NCBI RefSeq assembly: GCF_000284375.1
Contig: NC_017249.1
Span: 868,001-932,000, forward strand
Length of the DNA: 64,000 bases
Source of the DNA: Bradyrhizobium japonicum USDA 6
Lineage (GTDB): Bacteria > Pseudomonadota > Alphaproteobacteria > Rhizobiales > Xanthobacteraceae
Direction of reading: 5' to 3'
A model generated the notes under the pieces. That model saw nothing but the letters and a program-made list of their open reading frames with translations. It was not told where the DNA came from and ran no database searches. The position numbers and the translations under genes are program-made. How positions within the stretch are numbered: the stretch's first letter is position 1; every line of letters starts with the position of its first letter. Positions 36,859 through 45,439 of this stretch are shown in pieces.

Positions 36859-37959
36859 ATGTCACAGCTGTTTCCGGGAGCCGTCGCCGAGCCGGTCGAA
36901 CTGGCCGAAGCGAACGGCATGGTCTGCATCAGGGCCGCCAGCGTATCCGACGTCGAGAACCTGTCGGTCTATTTCACCGGCCTGTCCACGATGTCGCGCA
37001 ACAAGCGCTTCATGGGCGCGCGTACCGACTTCGCCCTGGTCGCGGCCGAATGCGTGGCGAGGACGGGCCGTCCCGGTTATTTCACCCTGCTCGCCGAAGT
37101 CAGGCAGCAAGGGCAGCACACCATCATCGGCGAAGCGAACTACACCTATGATGCGACTGCACGGCATGGCGAGTTTGCCATCTCGGTCGCCGATGCGTTC
37201 CAGCGCCTGGGCCTCGGCTTGCAGATGATGACGGCAATGGAGACGCGTGCGGCCGATCTTGGCCACGAGATGATCGCGGCCGAGACTGCGCGGACAAATG
37301 CCGAGATGCGTGGTCTGGCAAAGAAGGCAGGCTTCCGGGATACCGGTCTCGGGGACTGGCAGTCGGTTCACCTCGCAAAGCGCTGTCGCGATAGCCGTCC
37401 GCGCGTTGCCGCCTGGCACGGATCGTGCTCTAGTACCGCCTGGATTTCCCCAGCGATGGGAGCTTCGGCGATGCGCGCAGTTTTGGATCATTGCACCGGC
37501 GGAACGGAGCGGCAGGTTGCGGCCGGCACGCTCGTCGTCACCGAGGGCGGCACCAGCAGCGGCCACCTCTACGTGCTGGTCGAGGGCAAGCTCGACGTGC
37601 TCAAGAGCGACATGGTGGTCGCCACCATCGCCGAGCCCGGCGCCGTGTTCGGCGAGATGTCCGTGCTGCTCGGGCTGCCGCACACCGCGACGGTGCGGGC
37701 CAGCTCGGATTCGGTCATCTATGAGTTCGAGGACGCGGCGTCGTTCCTCATACAGAAGCCGGAGGTGGCGCTGCTGCTCGCGCGCACGCTGGCGCAGCGG
37801 CTCAACGCCGCCAACACCTATCTCGCCGATCTGAAGGGGCAATATGCCGGCCACGGCACGCATCTCGCCATGGTCGGCGAGGTGCTCCAGAGCATGATCA
37901 ACCTGACGCCGCTCGAGGTCTCGCCAGGCTCGGATCGGCAATCCGATCCAAGGATGTGA
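36859..37959 (+). CDS. GNAT acetyltransferase frame continuing into a cyclic-nucleotide-binding domain
   Basis: A 366-residue open frame. Residues about 20-175 form a GNAT N-acetyltransferase domain (RAASVSDVENLSVYFTGLST, AFQRLGLGLQMMTAMETRA, AKKAGFRDTG). Residues about 205-330 form a CRP-type cyclic-nucleotide-binding domain (GGTSSGHLYVLVEGKLDVLK, EPGAVFGEMSVLLGLPHTAT). The roughly 30 residues joining them look like translated intergenic sequence. A good internal start with GGGAG and a promoter-like pair lie just before the second domain, so these may really be two genes whose separating stop has been lost. No clear ribosome site precedes the first ATG. Confidence 0.7.
   Translation: MSQLFPGAVAEPVELAEANGMVCIRAASVSDVENLSVYFTGLSTMSRNKRFMGARTDFALVAAECVARTGRPGYFTLLAEVRQQGQHTIIGEANYTYDATARHGEFAISVADAFQRLGLGLQMMTAMETRAADLGHEMIAAETARTNAEMRGLAKKAGFRDTGLGDWQSVHLAKRCRDSRPRVAAWHGSCSSTAWISPAMGASAMRAVLDHCTGGTERQVAAGTLVVTEGGTSSGHLYVLVEGKLDVLKSDMVVATIAEPGAVFGEMSVLLGLPHTATVRASSDSVIYEFEDAASFLIQKPEVALLLARTLAQRLNAANTYLADLKGQYAGHGTHLAMVGEVLQSMINLTPLEVSPGSDRQSDPRM
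37406..37434 (+). promoter_or_regulatory. Candidate internal promoter for the cyclic-nucleotide-binding gene
   Basis: TTGCCG, a 17-base spacer and TCTAGT fit a sigma-70-type promoter by spacing. It lies in the linker between the GNAT and cyclic-nucleotide-binding parts, 37 bases before an ATG with its own GGGAG site. Confidence 0.45.
37471..37959 (+). CDS. Cyclic-nucleotide-binding domain protein (alternative independent start)
   Basis: Same frame as the GNAT reading frame, beginning at MRAVLDHCTGGTERQVAAGT, giving 162 residues. Stand-alone proteins of this layout occur in related genomes, to my knowledge. The domain contains FGEMSVLLGLPHTATVRASS, close to the phosphate-binding cassette of CRP-type sensors, but no DNA-binding helix-turn-helix follows. 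It would be a cyclic-nucleotide sensor with a helical C-terminus. It overlaps the convergent metallophosphoesterase gene by 62 bases at the 3' ends. Confidence 0.55.
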   Translation: MRAVLDHCTGGTERQVAAGTLVVTEGGTSSGHLYVLVEGKLDVLKSDMVVATIAEPGAVFGEMSVLLGLPHTATVRASSDSVIYEFEDAASFLIQKPEVALLLARTLAQRLNAANTYLADLKGQYAGHGTHLAMVGEVLQSMINLTPLEVSPGSDRQSDPRM

Positions 37960-38725
37960 GCCAGTCCGGCGGCTCCACGATGGTGTTTGCGGGTCGCTTC
38001 AGCGGTGCGCCGAGGTCGATCCATTGCGCTTGGCCCGCTGCCAGCCAGAACGCCTTGTTCGCAGCGAGATCGAGCACGATATGCGTCGGCGGCCGTCCCG
38101 GTTGCAGGCCGGCGTTGAAGACCCAGGTCTGGCCGAGCCGGTCGAACCACGAACCGTCGGCGATGAAGGGCGACTGGTGCACATGGCCCGAGATCACCAT
38201 CGACGGCTGATACTGCATGATCCACTGCACCAGATCGAAATCGCCGAAGAAGCGCTTGCCGCCCCAGCTGGTCGGCGAATTCGCCGGCGGCGCATGATGC
38301 GCCCAGATCCAGCGCTGCGGGCGGCTATCGGCGGTGGCGCGCAGCTGCTCGACGATGCGCTGCTTGACCAGCGGGCCATCCCACCACGGGCACACCGTGA
38401 ACAGGGTGTCGCCGATGGTGAGGCTGTCGCCGTCGCAAGTGATCCCAATCTCCCGCACCTCCGAGATCCAGCGCGAGATCTTTTCGCCCTCCGCATTGCG
38501 TTCGTCGAGGTCGTGATTGCCGGAGCACAGGATCACGCGGGTCTGTGCGGCGAGCAGCGCGAGGTACTTCTTCACCACCACGATCTGCGCGCGAAAATCC
38601 ACCATCGAGCCGATGTCGAGGGCATCGCCGGCGAAGATCACGAGATCGAACTGCGGCGCCGCGCTGACCAGCCAGTCGAGCTGCGGCAGCGAGTAGTGCA
38701 AATCGGCCACGACCAGGCAACGCAT
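37898..38725 (-). CDS. Calcineurin-like metallophosphoesterase
   Basis: A 275-residue binuclear-metal phosphoesterase with all five family motifs: VVADLHYS, FAGDALDIG, CSGNHDLDE, WAHHAPP and ISGHVHQSPF. Family members hydrolyse phosphomonoesters or cyclic nucleotides. Lying convergent to a cyclic-nucleotide-binding protein is suggestive of nucleotide signalling, but that is only an inference. I used the ATG that places the first Asp near residue 8. Confidence 0.87.
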   Translation of the reverse strand: MRCLVVADLHYSLPQLDWLVSAAPQFDLVIFAGDALDIGSMVDFRAQIVVVKKYLALLAAQTRVILCSGNHDLDERNAEGEKISRWISEVREIGITCDGDSLTIGDTLFTVCPWWDGPLVKQRIVEQLRATADSRPQRWIWAHHAPPANSPTSWGGKRFFGDFDLVQWIMQYQPSMVISGHVHQSPFIADGSWFDRLGQTWVFNAGLQPGRPPTHIVLDLAANKAFWLAAGQAQWIDLGAPLKRPANTIVEPPDWLTSLDRIADPSLARPRAASG

Positions 38726-38938
38726 TGAAAATCCATGGGCGGGTTTGAAAATGTCTGGGAATTCCAAAACGCTATTTATAAAGCAAGAAGCAGACCAGAA
38801 TGGCTGCCTCTCGTCGTCAAGCCAATGGCCGGCCGCATGCTGCGCCGCATTGGCGTGCGCAGGTGGCCGGGCACCGCAGGGCTGGACCGTGCCATCGAAT
38901 TCTGATGTCGTGGCGCATCCTCAAACGCCCGTAGCCGC

Positions 38939-39628
38939 ATGACCTCCTTCAAGACCATTCGTGCCCGCGCCGAGAAACGCAAGGGCGGCCCCAGGGCGCT
39001 CGACAAGCTGATGCCCGAAAAGCCCGACCTGAAGGGGCTGGCCAAGCTCGGCGACGATCGCATCCTCGCCGAGATGACCAGGCGGGTGTTTTGCGCCGGC
39101 TTTGCCTGGAGCGTGATCGATTCGAAATGGGACGGTTTTGAAGCGGCGTTCCTGCATTTCCAGCCGGCCAAGCTCACCTTCCAGCCCGAGGACTATTGGG
39201 AGGGCCTCTTGCGCGACGCGCGCATCGTGCGCAACGGCGCCAAGATCATGTCGGTGCGCGACAACGCCAGCTTCGTCCAGGAGATCGCGAGAGAGCACGG
39301 CAGCTTCGGCAAGTTTCTGGCGAAATGGCCGCCATCCAACCAGGTCGGCCTGCTCGATCTCCTGACCAAGCGCGGCAGCCGGCTCGGCGGCAACACCGGG
39401 CAGATGCTGCTGCGCTTCGTCGGCTGGGATGGTTTTGTCACCTCCAAGGATGTCGTCGCCTGCCTGCGCGATGCCGGCCTCGACATCGCCGAAGAGGTCA
39501 AATCAAAGGGCGATCTCGCAAAAGTACAGGCGCAGTTCAACGCCTGGGCCGAGGAGACCGGTCTGCCCTACACATATCTGTCGCGCATCTGCGCGCTCTC
39601 GGTTGGCGATAACCGAAGCGAGCATTAG
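38939..39628 (+). CDS. DNA-3-methyladenine glycosylase I family protein (Tag-like)
   Basis: A 229-residue member of the Tag/HhH glycosylase superfamily. Recognisable parts are LAEMTRRVFCAGFAWSVIDS, the helix region VQEIAREHGSFGKFLAKWPP and the C-terminal RGSRLGGNTGQMLLRFVGWD followed by KDVVACLRDAGL. Tag removes 3-methyladenine from DNA. This is the divergent branch lacking the obvious zinc-ligand cysteines of Escherichia coli Tag, so activity is not certain. Start at the ATG just before MTSFKTIRARAEKR. Confidence 0.8.
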   Translation: MTSFKTIRARAEKRKGGPRALDKLMPEKPDLKGLAKLGDDRILAEMTRRVFCAGFAWSVIDSKWDGFEAAFLHFQPAKLTFQPEDYWEGLLRDARIVRNGAKIMSVRDNASFVQEIAREHGSFGKFLAKWPPSNQVGLLDLLTKRGSRLGGNTGQMLLRFVGWDGFVTSKDVVACLRDAGLDIAEEVKSKGDLAKVQAQFNAWAEETGLPYTYLSRICALSVGDNRSEH

Positions 39629-39652
39629 GTCACGAGAACAAGGAGAAACAAA

Positions 39653-39946
39653 ATGGCAAAAGCCTATTGGGTTGCGACCTACCGCGCGATCAAGAGCCCC
39701 GACGCCATGGCGGCCTACGCCAAGCTGTCGCGTCCGGCCATCGAGGCTGCCGGTGGGCGCGTGCTCGCGCGCGGGATGCCGGTTGCGGCCTACGAGCACG
39801 GCCTGATGGAACGCGTCGTTCTCATCGAGTTCGACAGCGTCGAGCGCGCCAAGGCGGCGTATGAAAGTCCCGCCTACAAGGCTGCTCACGACTTGCTCGG
39901 CGACGGTGCCGACCGCGACATCCGGATCGTCGAAGCCGCCGAATAG
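39653..39946 (+). CDS. DUF1330 family protein
   Basis: A 97-residue dimeric alpha+beta-barrel-type protein: YWVATYRAIKSPDAMAAYAK, GGRVLARGMP, RVVLIEFDSVERAKAAYESP and YKAAHDLLGDGADRDIRIVE, the standard DUF1330 layout. RBS AAGGAGAAA is excellent. The family is widespread and uncharacterised; the fold is shared with EthD and stress-responsive barrels. It follows the Tag-like gene by 24 bases and is probably co-transcribed. Confidence 0.92.
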   Translation: MAKAYWVATYRAIKSPDAMAAYAKLSRPAIEAAGGRVLARGMPVAAYEHGLMERVVLIEFDSVERAKAAYESPAYKAAHDLLGDGADRDIRIVEAAE

Positions 39947-40151
39947 CCGCATCGACAGGCGGATCGTGTGCATCGTGTGGCGATCCCGTGCCGTGAGCGC
40001 GGCGGATGAAACTCGCGATCACGAAATGCATTTTTCCGGAACATTCGTGCGCAACACCCGTTCGGGAATTTGAGCCAGGCGACACAGGCGCAGGGAACGC
40101 CCGTTTTGGCTCAATTCACTGAAACCCGGCACGACAGAAACGGAGCAGCTC

Positions 40152-40445
40152 ATGAAGCTCACATCCGAACAGGTGAAGCAGACCGTCAACCAACTCGGCG
40201 CCCAGGTGCTGCCCGACGAACATCCCGCCATGCCGCAGCTCAACAGCATGTTCGGCGAGCACACCTTCTTCGTCGACGAAACAGGCCTGAAGGTGCTCGA
40301 GCCGACCCCCTCGGTCGGCGCCGAGCGCCAGACCGGCGAAGTCGTCAGCCTCGCCGACTGGAGCGATGTCAACCTCACGCGCCTGATGGCCCATGAGCCG
40401 GAGCCGACGGGCGTGATCGTCGTGTTCGAGCATGTGAGACATTGA
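40152..40445 (+). CDS. Conserved small hypothetical protein
   Basis: A 97-residue acidic soluble protein starting MKLTSEQVKQTVNQLGAQVL, with FGEHTFFVDETGLKVLEPTP in the middle and PTGVIVVFEHVRH at the end. CGGAGCAG lies before the ATG. I do not recognise a family. It is separated from DUF1330 by about 205 bases, so it probably has its own promoter. Confidence 0.72.
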   Translation: MKLTSEQVKQTVNQLGAQVLPDEHPAMPQLNSMFGEHTFFVDETGLKVLEPTPSVGAERQTGEVVSLADWSDVNLTRLMAHEPEPTGVIVVFEHVRH

Positions 40446-40567
40446 TCGGCCCGAGCGGATCGGCCTTCATCGGTGGCGGGTCTGAAAATCCCGCCACCTT
40501 CATGCCTGGTCTGGAGCCGCGCCGCGGGACAGAGTCTCGCCTTCGCGGCGGGCCTTTCCAGGCTGGT

Positions 40568-41668
40568 TCAAATACCGAAAGTCAGCTGCGGCTCCGCATC
40601 GTCCCCGTCCTGGAGGGCAGACAGCGATACCCCCAGGAGCCTGACGCGCTTGGGCAGCGGCATCTCGGCTTCGAGCAGGCCGCAGGCCAGCCGCTCCAGG
40701 TCGTCCCGGCCTGCAACCGGCGCTGTGACGGACCTGCTGCGCGTGATGATCTCGAAGTCGGCGAACTTGATCTTCAGGGTGACGGTGCGGCCGCGGTTGC
40801 CAGTCGTCTCGCAATGGCGCCAGACCTTGTCGACGAGCGGCTTGAGCTCGGCGGCCAGCGCGCCGTATTCGTCGAGGTCGGTGGAGAACGTCGTCTCCGC
40901 GCCGATCGACTTGCGAATCCGGTTGGCCCGGACCGGCCGCTCGTCGACGCCGCGTGAGATCCAGTAGTAATAGGCGCCCGACTTGCCGAAATTCGCATTC
41001 ATGAACTCCAGCGTCTGGTTGCGGATGTCGAGGCCGGTGAACAGGCCGAGCGCATTCATCTTCGCGCTGGTCGCCGGGCCGATCCCGTGGAACTTGCCGA
41101 CGGGCAGCGTCTCGACGAAAGCGGGCCCCATGTCCGGCGAGATCACGAACTGACCGTTGGGCTTGCGATGATCGGAGGCGAGCTTTGCAAGAAACTTGTT
41201 GTAGGAGATGCCCGCCGAGGCGTTGAGGCCGGTCTCGGCCTTGATCTTCTCGCGGATCAGCAAGGCGACGTCGCGCGCCAGCGGGATGCCTTGCAAATTC
41301 TCCGTCACGTCGAGATAGGCCTCGTCGAGCGACAATGGCTCGATGATGGGCGTGTGTTCGGCAAAGATGTCGCGGATCTGCCTGGAGATCGCCTTGTAGA
41401 CCTCGAAGCGCGGCCTGACGAAGATCAGGTCGGGACATTGCCGCTTCGCCGTCACCGAAGGCATGGCGGAGCGAACGCCGAACTTGCGGGCCTCGTAGCT
41501 CGCGGCCGCGACGACGCCGCGTTCCGCGGAGCCGCCGACGGCAACCGGCTTGCCGCGCAGCTCCGGATTGTCGCGCTGCTCCACCGACGCATAGAAGGCA
41601 TCCATGTCGATATGGATGATCTTGCGGACGGGCGAGGCCTCGCCAGTCACCGTGTCGGATTCGCTCAT
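40568..41668 (-). CDS. dinB: DNA polymerase IV
   Basis: A 366-residue Y-family translesion polymerase. Catalytic acidic residues sit in HIDMDAFYASVEQRD (motif I) and PLSLDEAYLDVT (SLDE motif III). The helix-hairpin-helix reads VGKFHGIGPATSAKMNALGL, and the little-finger domain ends near the C-terminus. The final QLTFGI resembles the beta-clamp-binding motif QLxLF. It copies past lesions and is error-prone. Start set at MSESDTVTG; four codons upstream also open with ATG. Confidence 0.94.
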   Translation of the reverse strand: MSESDTVTGEASPVRKIIHIDMDAFYASVEQRDNPELRGKPVAVGGSAERGVVAAASYEARKFGVRSAMPSVTAKRQCPDLIFVRPRFEVYKAISRQIRDIFAEHTPIIEPLSLDEAYLDVTENLQGIPLARDVALLIREKIKAETGLNASAGISYNKFLAKLASDHRKPNGQFVISPDMGPAFVETLPVGKFHGIGPATSAKMNALGLFTGLDIRNQTLEFMNANFGKSGAYYYWISRGVDERPVRANRIRKSIGAETTFSTDLDEYGALAAELKPLVDKVWRHCETTGNRGRTVTLKIKFADFEIITRSRSVTAPVAGRDDLERLACGLLEAEMPLPKRVRLLGVSLSALQDGDDAEPQLTFGI

Positions 41669-41711
41669 GGGACGATGATACAATTGCCCGAAGAGAAGCG
41701 CGAGGTGATGG

Positions 41712-42155
41712 ATGCTTCAGCTATTGGTCTTCGTCGGCGCTGTGGTCGGCATCGGCTGGTTGATCGGTGCGACCAATCTTCCCGGCGCGTGGTATGCCGG
41801 CCTCGCCAAACCGGATTTCGTACCGCCGAACTGGGCGTTCCCGGTGGCGTGGACCATCCTTTACATCATGATCGCGGTTGCGGGATGGCGGACTTTTCGC
41901 CGTGAGCGATCGGGTCGAGCGATGCAGGTCTGGGCCGCGCAGCTGGCGCTCAATTTCGTCTGGTCTCCGGTGATGTTCACGATGCACCAGATCGGCGCCG
42001 CGCTCGTCATACTCATTTGCCTGTTCGTTGCGATCGTGACCTACATCAGTCTCGAGACATCACGGGACAGGCTGGCCGCCGCGTTGTTCGTGCCTTACGC
42101 AGCCTGGGTCGCCTTTGCCGGCGTGCTCAATGCGGCCATCTGGCGCTTGAATTGA
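41712..42155 (+). CDS. tspO: TspO/MBR family membrane protein
   Basis: A 147-residue protein with five transmembrane helices and the family signature WYAGLAKPDFVPPNWAFPVA followed by WTILYIMIAVAGW, then QLALNFVWSPVMF. TspO binds porphyrins and related ligands and is homologous to the mitochondrial translocator protein; in bacteria it modulates tetrapyrrole levels and stress responses. It is divergently transcribed from dinB with 43 bases between start codons. Confidence 0.93.
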   Translation: MLQLLVFVGAVVGIGWLIGATNLPGAWYAGLAKPDFVPPNWAFPVAWTILYIMIAVAGWRTFRRERSGRAMQVWAAQLALNFVWSPVMFTMHQIGAALVILICLFVAIVTYISLETSRDRLAAALFVPYAAWVAFAGVLNAAIWRLN

Positions 42156-42249
42156 GGCGATTTGTCCAAGGTTCATCAAAGAGCAATCTCAGGCTTGTGA
42201 GTGGCGAGCCTAGGCCCGCGTTCCTATATGGGAGCGCGGAGGACAGCCA

Positions 42250-42459
42250 ATGCAATACAGCTCCGAGCTCATTCAGACCATGCGCCAGGCCCTCGAGACC
42301 GTGATGGCGAGCGTACCGGCCGATCAGTCGGTGTTCGGTCTGAAAGCCGCTGTCGCCGAATGCATTTTGAAGGCTGCCGCGCACGGTCATACGTCGTATG
42401 ACGCCCTGGTGACGTCCGCCTCCGATCAGATCCAGTCGATCATCTCGATGCTGACCTGA
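42250..42459 (+). CDS. Small conserved hypothetical protein
   Basis: A 69-residue soluble, helical protein: MQYSSELIQTMRQALETVMA, FGLKAAVAECILKAAAHGHT and a C-terminal QIQSIISMLT. GCGGAGGAC precedes the ATG at good spacing. No recognised family. Confidence 0.65.
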   Translation: MQYSSELIQTMRQALETVMASVPADQSVFGLKAAVAECILKAAAHGHTSYDALVTSASDQIQSIISMLT

Positions 42460-42495
42460 GTGCCTGCTCTGGGAGGCAGGCGGCAGATCCGGAGT

Positions 42496-43428
42496 TCATG
42501 CCGACGGAGGCGCCCATAGGAACTCAGGACGAATGCCCTGCTGGATGAGGTCCGTGCCAAGCGACTGAAGTGTGAACATGGCGCCGATGCTGGGTCTTGC
42601 ACCGCTTGTCCAGCACGTTTGAAGGCCGATCAAGAGCTGCGACAGGGCCTGATTGAACGCAAGTGACGGACTCGGTGTGACGGTCGATTGCTGAAAATCG
42701 AACCAGGTCGGAAACGGAATTGGTGCTCCCGTAAAGCTCCAATGGCCAGCCGCATCCTGCACCAGCGTTTTCTCGGTGTAGATTTCCTTGAAGACATAAT
42801 AGTGGGCGAACGTTGCATTGTCGGTTGGGGGTTGGTTAGGAGAGCCTTCCGTACCTTCACCTTCGCCCTTGATCAGCAGGATCGCCGCCTGCGCATCGGC
42901 GATGCTCTTGATCGGCTTGGCTTCCCCCGAATTGACCGCGAAAGCGCTGGCATTGATCGCGGGATTGACCGTGGTGAAACCCTCGGCGATCGCATCGTAG
43001 AAATCGCCGATCGTCGCGGGTCCCGTTCTTGCGGCGAGCGCGACCGGTGGAAATTCCGGATACTCGATCTGCATGAAGACCTGAACTTGGTCTGGCGTAA
43101 GCGGCTTCAGATCAACGGGCAATTTTTGCAGAATTCCTCCGGGCAGGACATTGGTCGGGTAGCTCGGAATGAAGGCCGCATTGGCAATGGATGGCACGCC
43201 GCCGATCGCGGTCAGCATGTTGCCTGCCAGGGCAAAGTGATACATCTCCTGCACCACAATGTCCTCAATCATGCCGCCGACGCCGCCCGGGTCGCTGTTG
43301 ATCGACCATTGCGCGCAAAGATAAGGCGGGATGGTAGAGAACTCCAATTGCATCGCGGTCTGGAGTGCGTCTTTCAGGTCGGAAAGCGTCGCAATGCGAT
43401 CCTCGACGAACTGGGCGATGGTTTTCAT
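42496..43428 (-). CDS. Ferritin-like domain protein (VioB-type PF12902)
   Basis: A 310-residue protein with a ferritin-like four-helix region: LKDALQTAMQLEFSTIPPYL, then VGGMIEDIVVQEMYHFALAG NML split by the usual spacing, carrying Glu and His ligands. The same domain is found in VioB of violacein synthesis and many stand-alone bacterial proteins. The second half (HWSFTGAPIPFPTWFDFQQS onward) is not assigned. The ATG chosen has GGGAGGGG nine bases upstream. It is the last chromosomal gene before the island junction. Confidence 0.8.
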   Translation of the reverse strand: MKTIAQFVEDRIATLSDLKDALQTAMQLEFSTIPPYLCAQWSINSDPGGVGGMIEDIVVQEMYHFALAGNMLTAIGGVPSIANAAFIPSYPTNVLPGGILQKLPVDLKPLTPDQVQVFMQIEYPEFPPVALAARTGPATIGDFYDAIAEGFTTVNPAINASAFAVNSGEAKPIKSIADAQAAILLIKGEGEGTEGSPNQPPTDNATFAHYYVFKEIYTEKTLVQDAAGHWSFTGAPIPFPTWFDFQQSTVTPSPSLAFNQALSQLLIGLQTCWTSGARPSIGAMFTLQSLGTDLIQQGIRPEFLWAPPSA

Positions 43429-43873
43429 CTGAAGCACCCCTCCCGACTCGGTTGGTTGCGAAGCCCTGTCCCTGGCGCCGCCACTGGACCGACGTCGTCA
43501 AGCAGGTTCCGTGGTGGCTCATTGCTTGCGGGACGAGCGCTCCTGGGTGATTCAGTCCGACAATAACCGGATATCGGTCTGCGACATCACGCCTGTAATC
43601 GGACCTGCCCCGATGATCGCGACCAGAAAAATGCTGCGATCAGGCTCATTTTCCGCAACGCATAAGCAGTAATACAATTTAAGGGTGCAATCAATTGCGC
43701 AGTTGATCAGAGATTTGTGACCGTTTTTCCACTCGACGTGCTTAGCAGCCGGACGCGCGCGACGTCGCGAAGGCCAGATTGCGAGCCGCAACATTTGATG
43801 GATAGTGCCGTCACCGCGTCAAAAGCCGGCACACAGTCTCGGTAAGGAATAACTCGGCAAAGAGTAAGGAGAC
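43429..43873. other. Intergenic region up to the island junction
   Basis: About 445 bases between the ferritin-like gene start and the tRNA fragment. It presumably contains that gene's promoter. I see no supported gene. Confidence 0.4.
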
Positions 43874-43927
43874 TGGCGCACCCGACACGATTCGAACGTG
43901 TGACCTTTGCCTTCGGAGGGCAAAGGT
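43874..43927 (-). other. attL: 3' fragment of tRNA-Arg(CCG)
   Basis: On the minus strand the sequence reads an anticodon arm GGCAA-type stem with loop CTCCGAA (anticodon CCG), a T arm ACACG-TTCGAAT-CGTGT, acceptor strand CGGGTGC, then GCCA. The 5' half of a tRNA (D arm, 5' acceptor GCACCCG) is absent; in its place is unrelated sequence leading to an integrase. This is the standard outcome of integration into a tRNA 3' end: a fragment remains at one junction and the intact tRNA is rebuilt at the other, expected beyond the right edge of this window. Confidence 0.85.
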
Positions 43928-44076
43928 GAGGATATTGCCTCTGCTTACCTGAAATCCCTTGGAATTGATGATCCCCGGATATAGGCTGAAATCGAACTGA
44001 TTTGGGGTTATGGTCGCTACTCCGAATTTCCCCCGTATTCCAGGCGCTTGCTTACCCAGTGCTTACCCGAGGGAAC

Positions 44077-45345
44077 TTGCCAAAGCTTACGAAACGCACT
44101 GTTGATGTCGCGGAAACAATCGGAGCCGACGTCTTCCTATGGGACGACGAGCTGCCGGGCTTCGGGCTGCGGGTGAAGAAGAGCGGCGTGAAGTCCTTCA
44201 TCGTCCAATACCGGAATGCCAATGGTCGGAGCCGCCGGCTCACGCTAGGTCGGTATGGAGTCCTGACGCCAGAAGAGGCCCGCAAGGACGCTAAGCTGGC
44301 CCTGGCGGACGTCGTGAGGGGCTCGGATCCCGTTGAGAGCAAGAAGCTCGCCCGAGGCGCAATGACGGTTGAGGAACTGTGCAGGGGTTACCTGGACAAG
44401 GCTGAGCGCGGCCTAATTCTGACGCGGCGGGGCGAGACCAAGAGCAAGACGACCCTGTACAGCGACAAGGGGCGCATTGAGCGCCATATCATCAAGCTCG
44501 TTGGCAAGAAGACCGTGAAGGGCTTCACGTCCACCGATGCTAAGGGCCTTCAGCGCGACATCATCGCCGGCAAGTCCGCCGCTGACGTGAAGACCAAGAA
44601 GCGTGGCCGCGCGATTGTGACGGGCGGGAAGGGGACAGCTGCCCGGACGATGGGTCTTCTCGGCGGAATCTTCACGTACGCCGTCGATGAGGGTTATCGG
44701 CCCGACAACCCCGTAAGCGGCATCAGGCGACCAAAGGATCAAACGCTTGAGTGGCGCCTGGATGATGCAGGCTATCGTCGCTTAGGCAAATGCCTCGCCA
44801 CAGCAGAGGCGAACGGCGAGCATTGGCAGCCGATCCTAGCGAGCAGAGCCGCTGCGATGACGGGCTGCCGTCTGGATGAGGTCGAAGGCCTGCTCAAGAC
44901 TGAAGTCGACCTTGTCGGAATGGCGCTTCGGCTCGGCGACAGCAAGACCGGCAAAAGCGTCCGGCCTGTGGGGCCAGCCGTTATTGCCGTTCTGAAGACG
45001 GCAATGGCCAGGTCGAAATCCAAGTTCGTCTTCCCCGCCGTCACAACCGACTCGAAGCACCACACCGGTCTAACCCGCTGGCTGAAGAAGGTCTCTGCCA
45101 AAGATGTACCGGGGATTACCTGCCACGGGCTGCGACATTCGTTCAGCTCGACGGCCGAGGATATCGGCTATTCCATCCCGACCATCAAGGCGCTGATTGG
45201 ACACTCCCGGGCGAGCGTCACCGAGGGTTATATTCACAAGATCGATTCGGCGCTCTTGGCTGCGGCCGATCGGATCGCGCGACACATCGACGATGCCATG
45301 ACAGGACGGAAATCACAGAAGGTGGTCAACCTCAGGAAGGCCTAA
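44077..45345 (+). CDS. Tyrosine site-specific integrase (DUF4102/P4 type)
   Basis: A 422-residue tyrosine recombinase that would catalyse insertion at the tRNA. The N-terminal arm-binding domain has [20 protein letters not shown] and [20 protein letters not shown]. The catalytic residues are Arg in [12 protein letters not shown], His-x-x-Arg in HGLRHSF, His in [13 protein letters not shown] and Tyr in the same block. I propose a TTG start (reading [10 protein letters not shown]) because related integrases begin M-x-KLTKR; the frame remains open 25 codons upstream. It lies 150 bases from attL and points away from it. Confidence 0.92.
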   Translation: MPKLTKRTVDVAETIGADVFLWDDELPGFGLRVKKSGVKSFIVQYRNANGRSRRLTLGRYGVLTPEEARKDAKLALADVVRGSDPVESKKLARGAMTVEELCRGYLDKAERGLILTRRGETKSKTTLYSDKGRIERHIIKLVGKKTVKGFTSTDAKGLQRDIIAGKSAADVKTKKRGRAIVTGGKGTAARTMGLLGGIFTYAVDEGYRPDNPVSGIRRPKDQTLEWRLDDAGYRRLGKCLATAEANGEHWQPILASRAAAMTGCRLDEVEGLLKTEVDLVGMALRLGDSKTGKSVRPVGPAVIAVLKTAMARSKSKFVFPAVTTDSKHHTGLTRWLKKVSAKDVPGITCHGLRHSFSSTAEDIGYSIPTIKALIGHSRASVTEGYIHKIDSALLAAADRIARHIDDAMTGRKSQKVVNLRKA

Positions 45346-45439
45346 CCACTCGGCGCGGCTAGGGTAGCTCCCGAAAAGCTGGTCCGCACCAGCCTGCCGC
45401 GTCGTCATCATGCGGGCGCACTAGCGGAGGTGCGAAGTC

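Noticed and set aside
38745..38942. Short frame between the phosphoesterase and Tag-like genes
   Set aside because: No ribosome site, odd composition and partly in the presumed promoter region.
43874..43927. Functional tRNA gene
   Set aside because: The D arm and 5' acceptor strand are missing, so it is a fragment.
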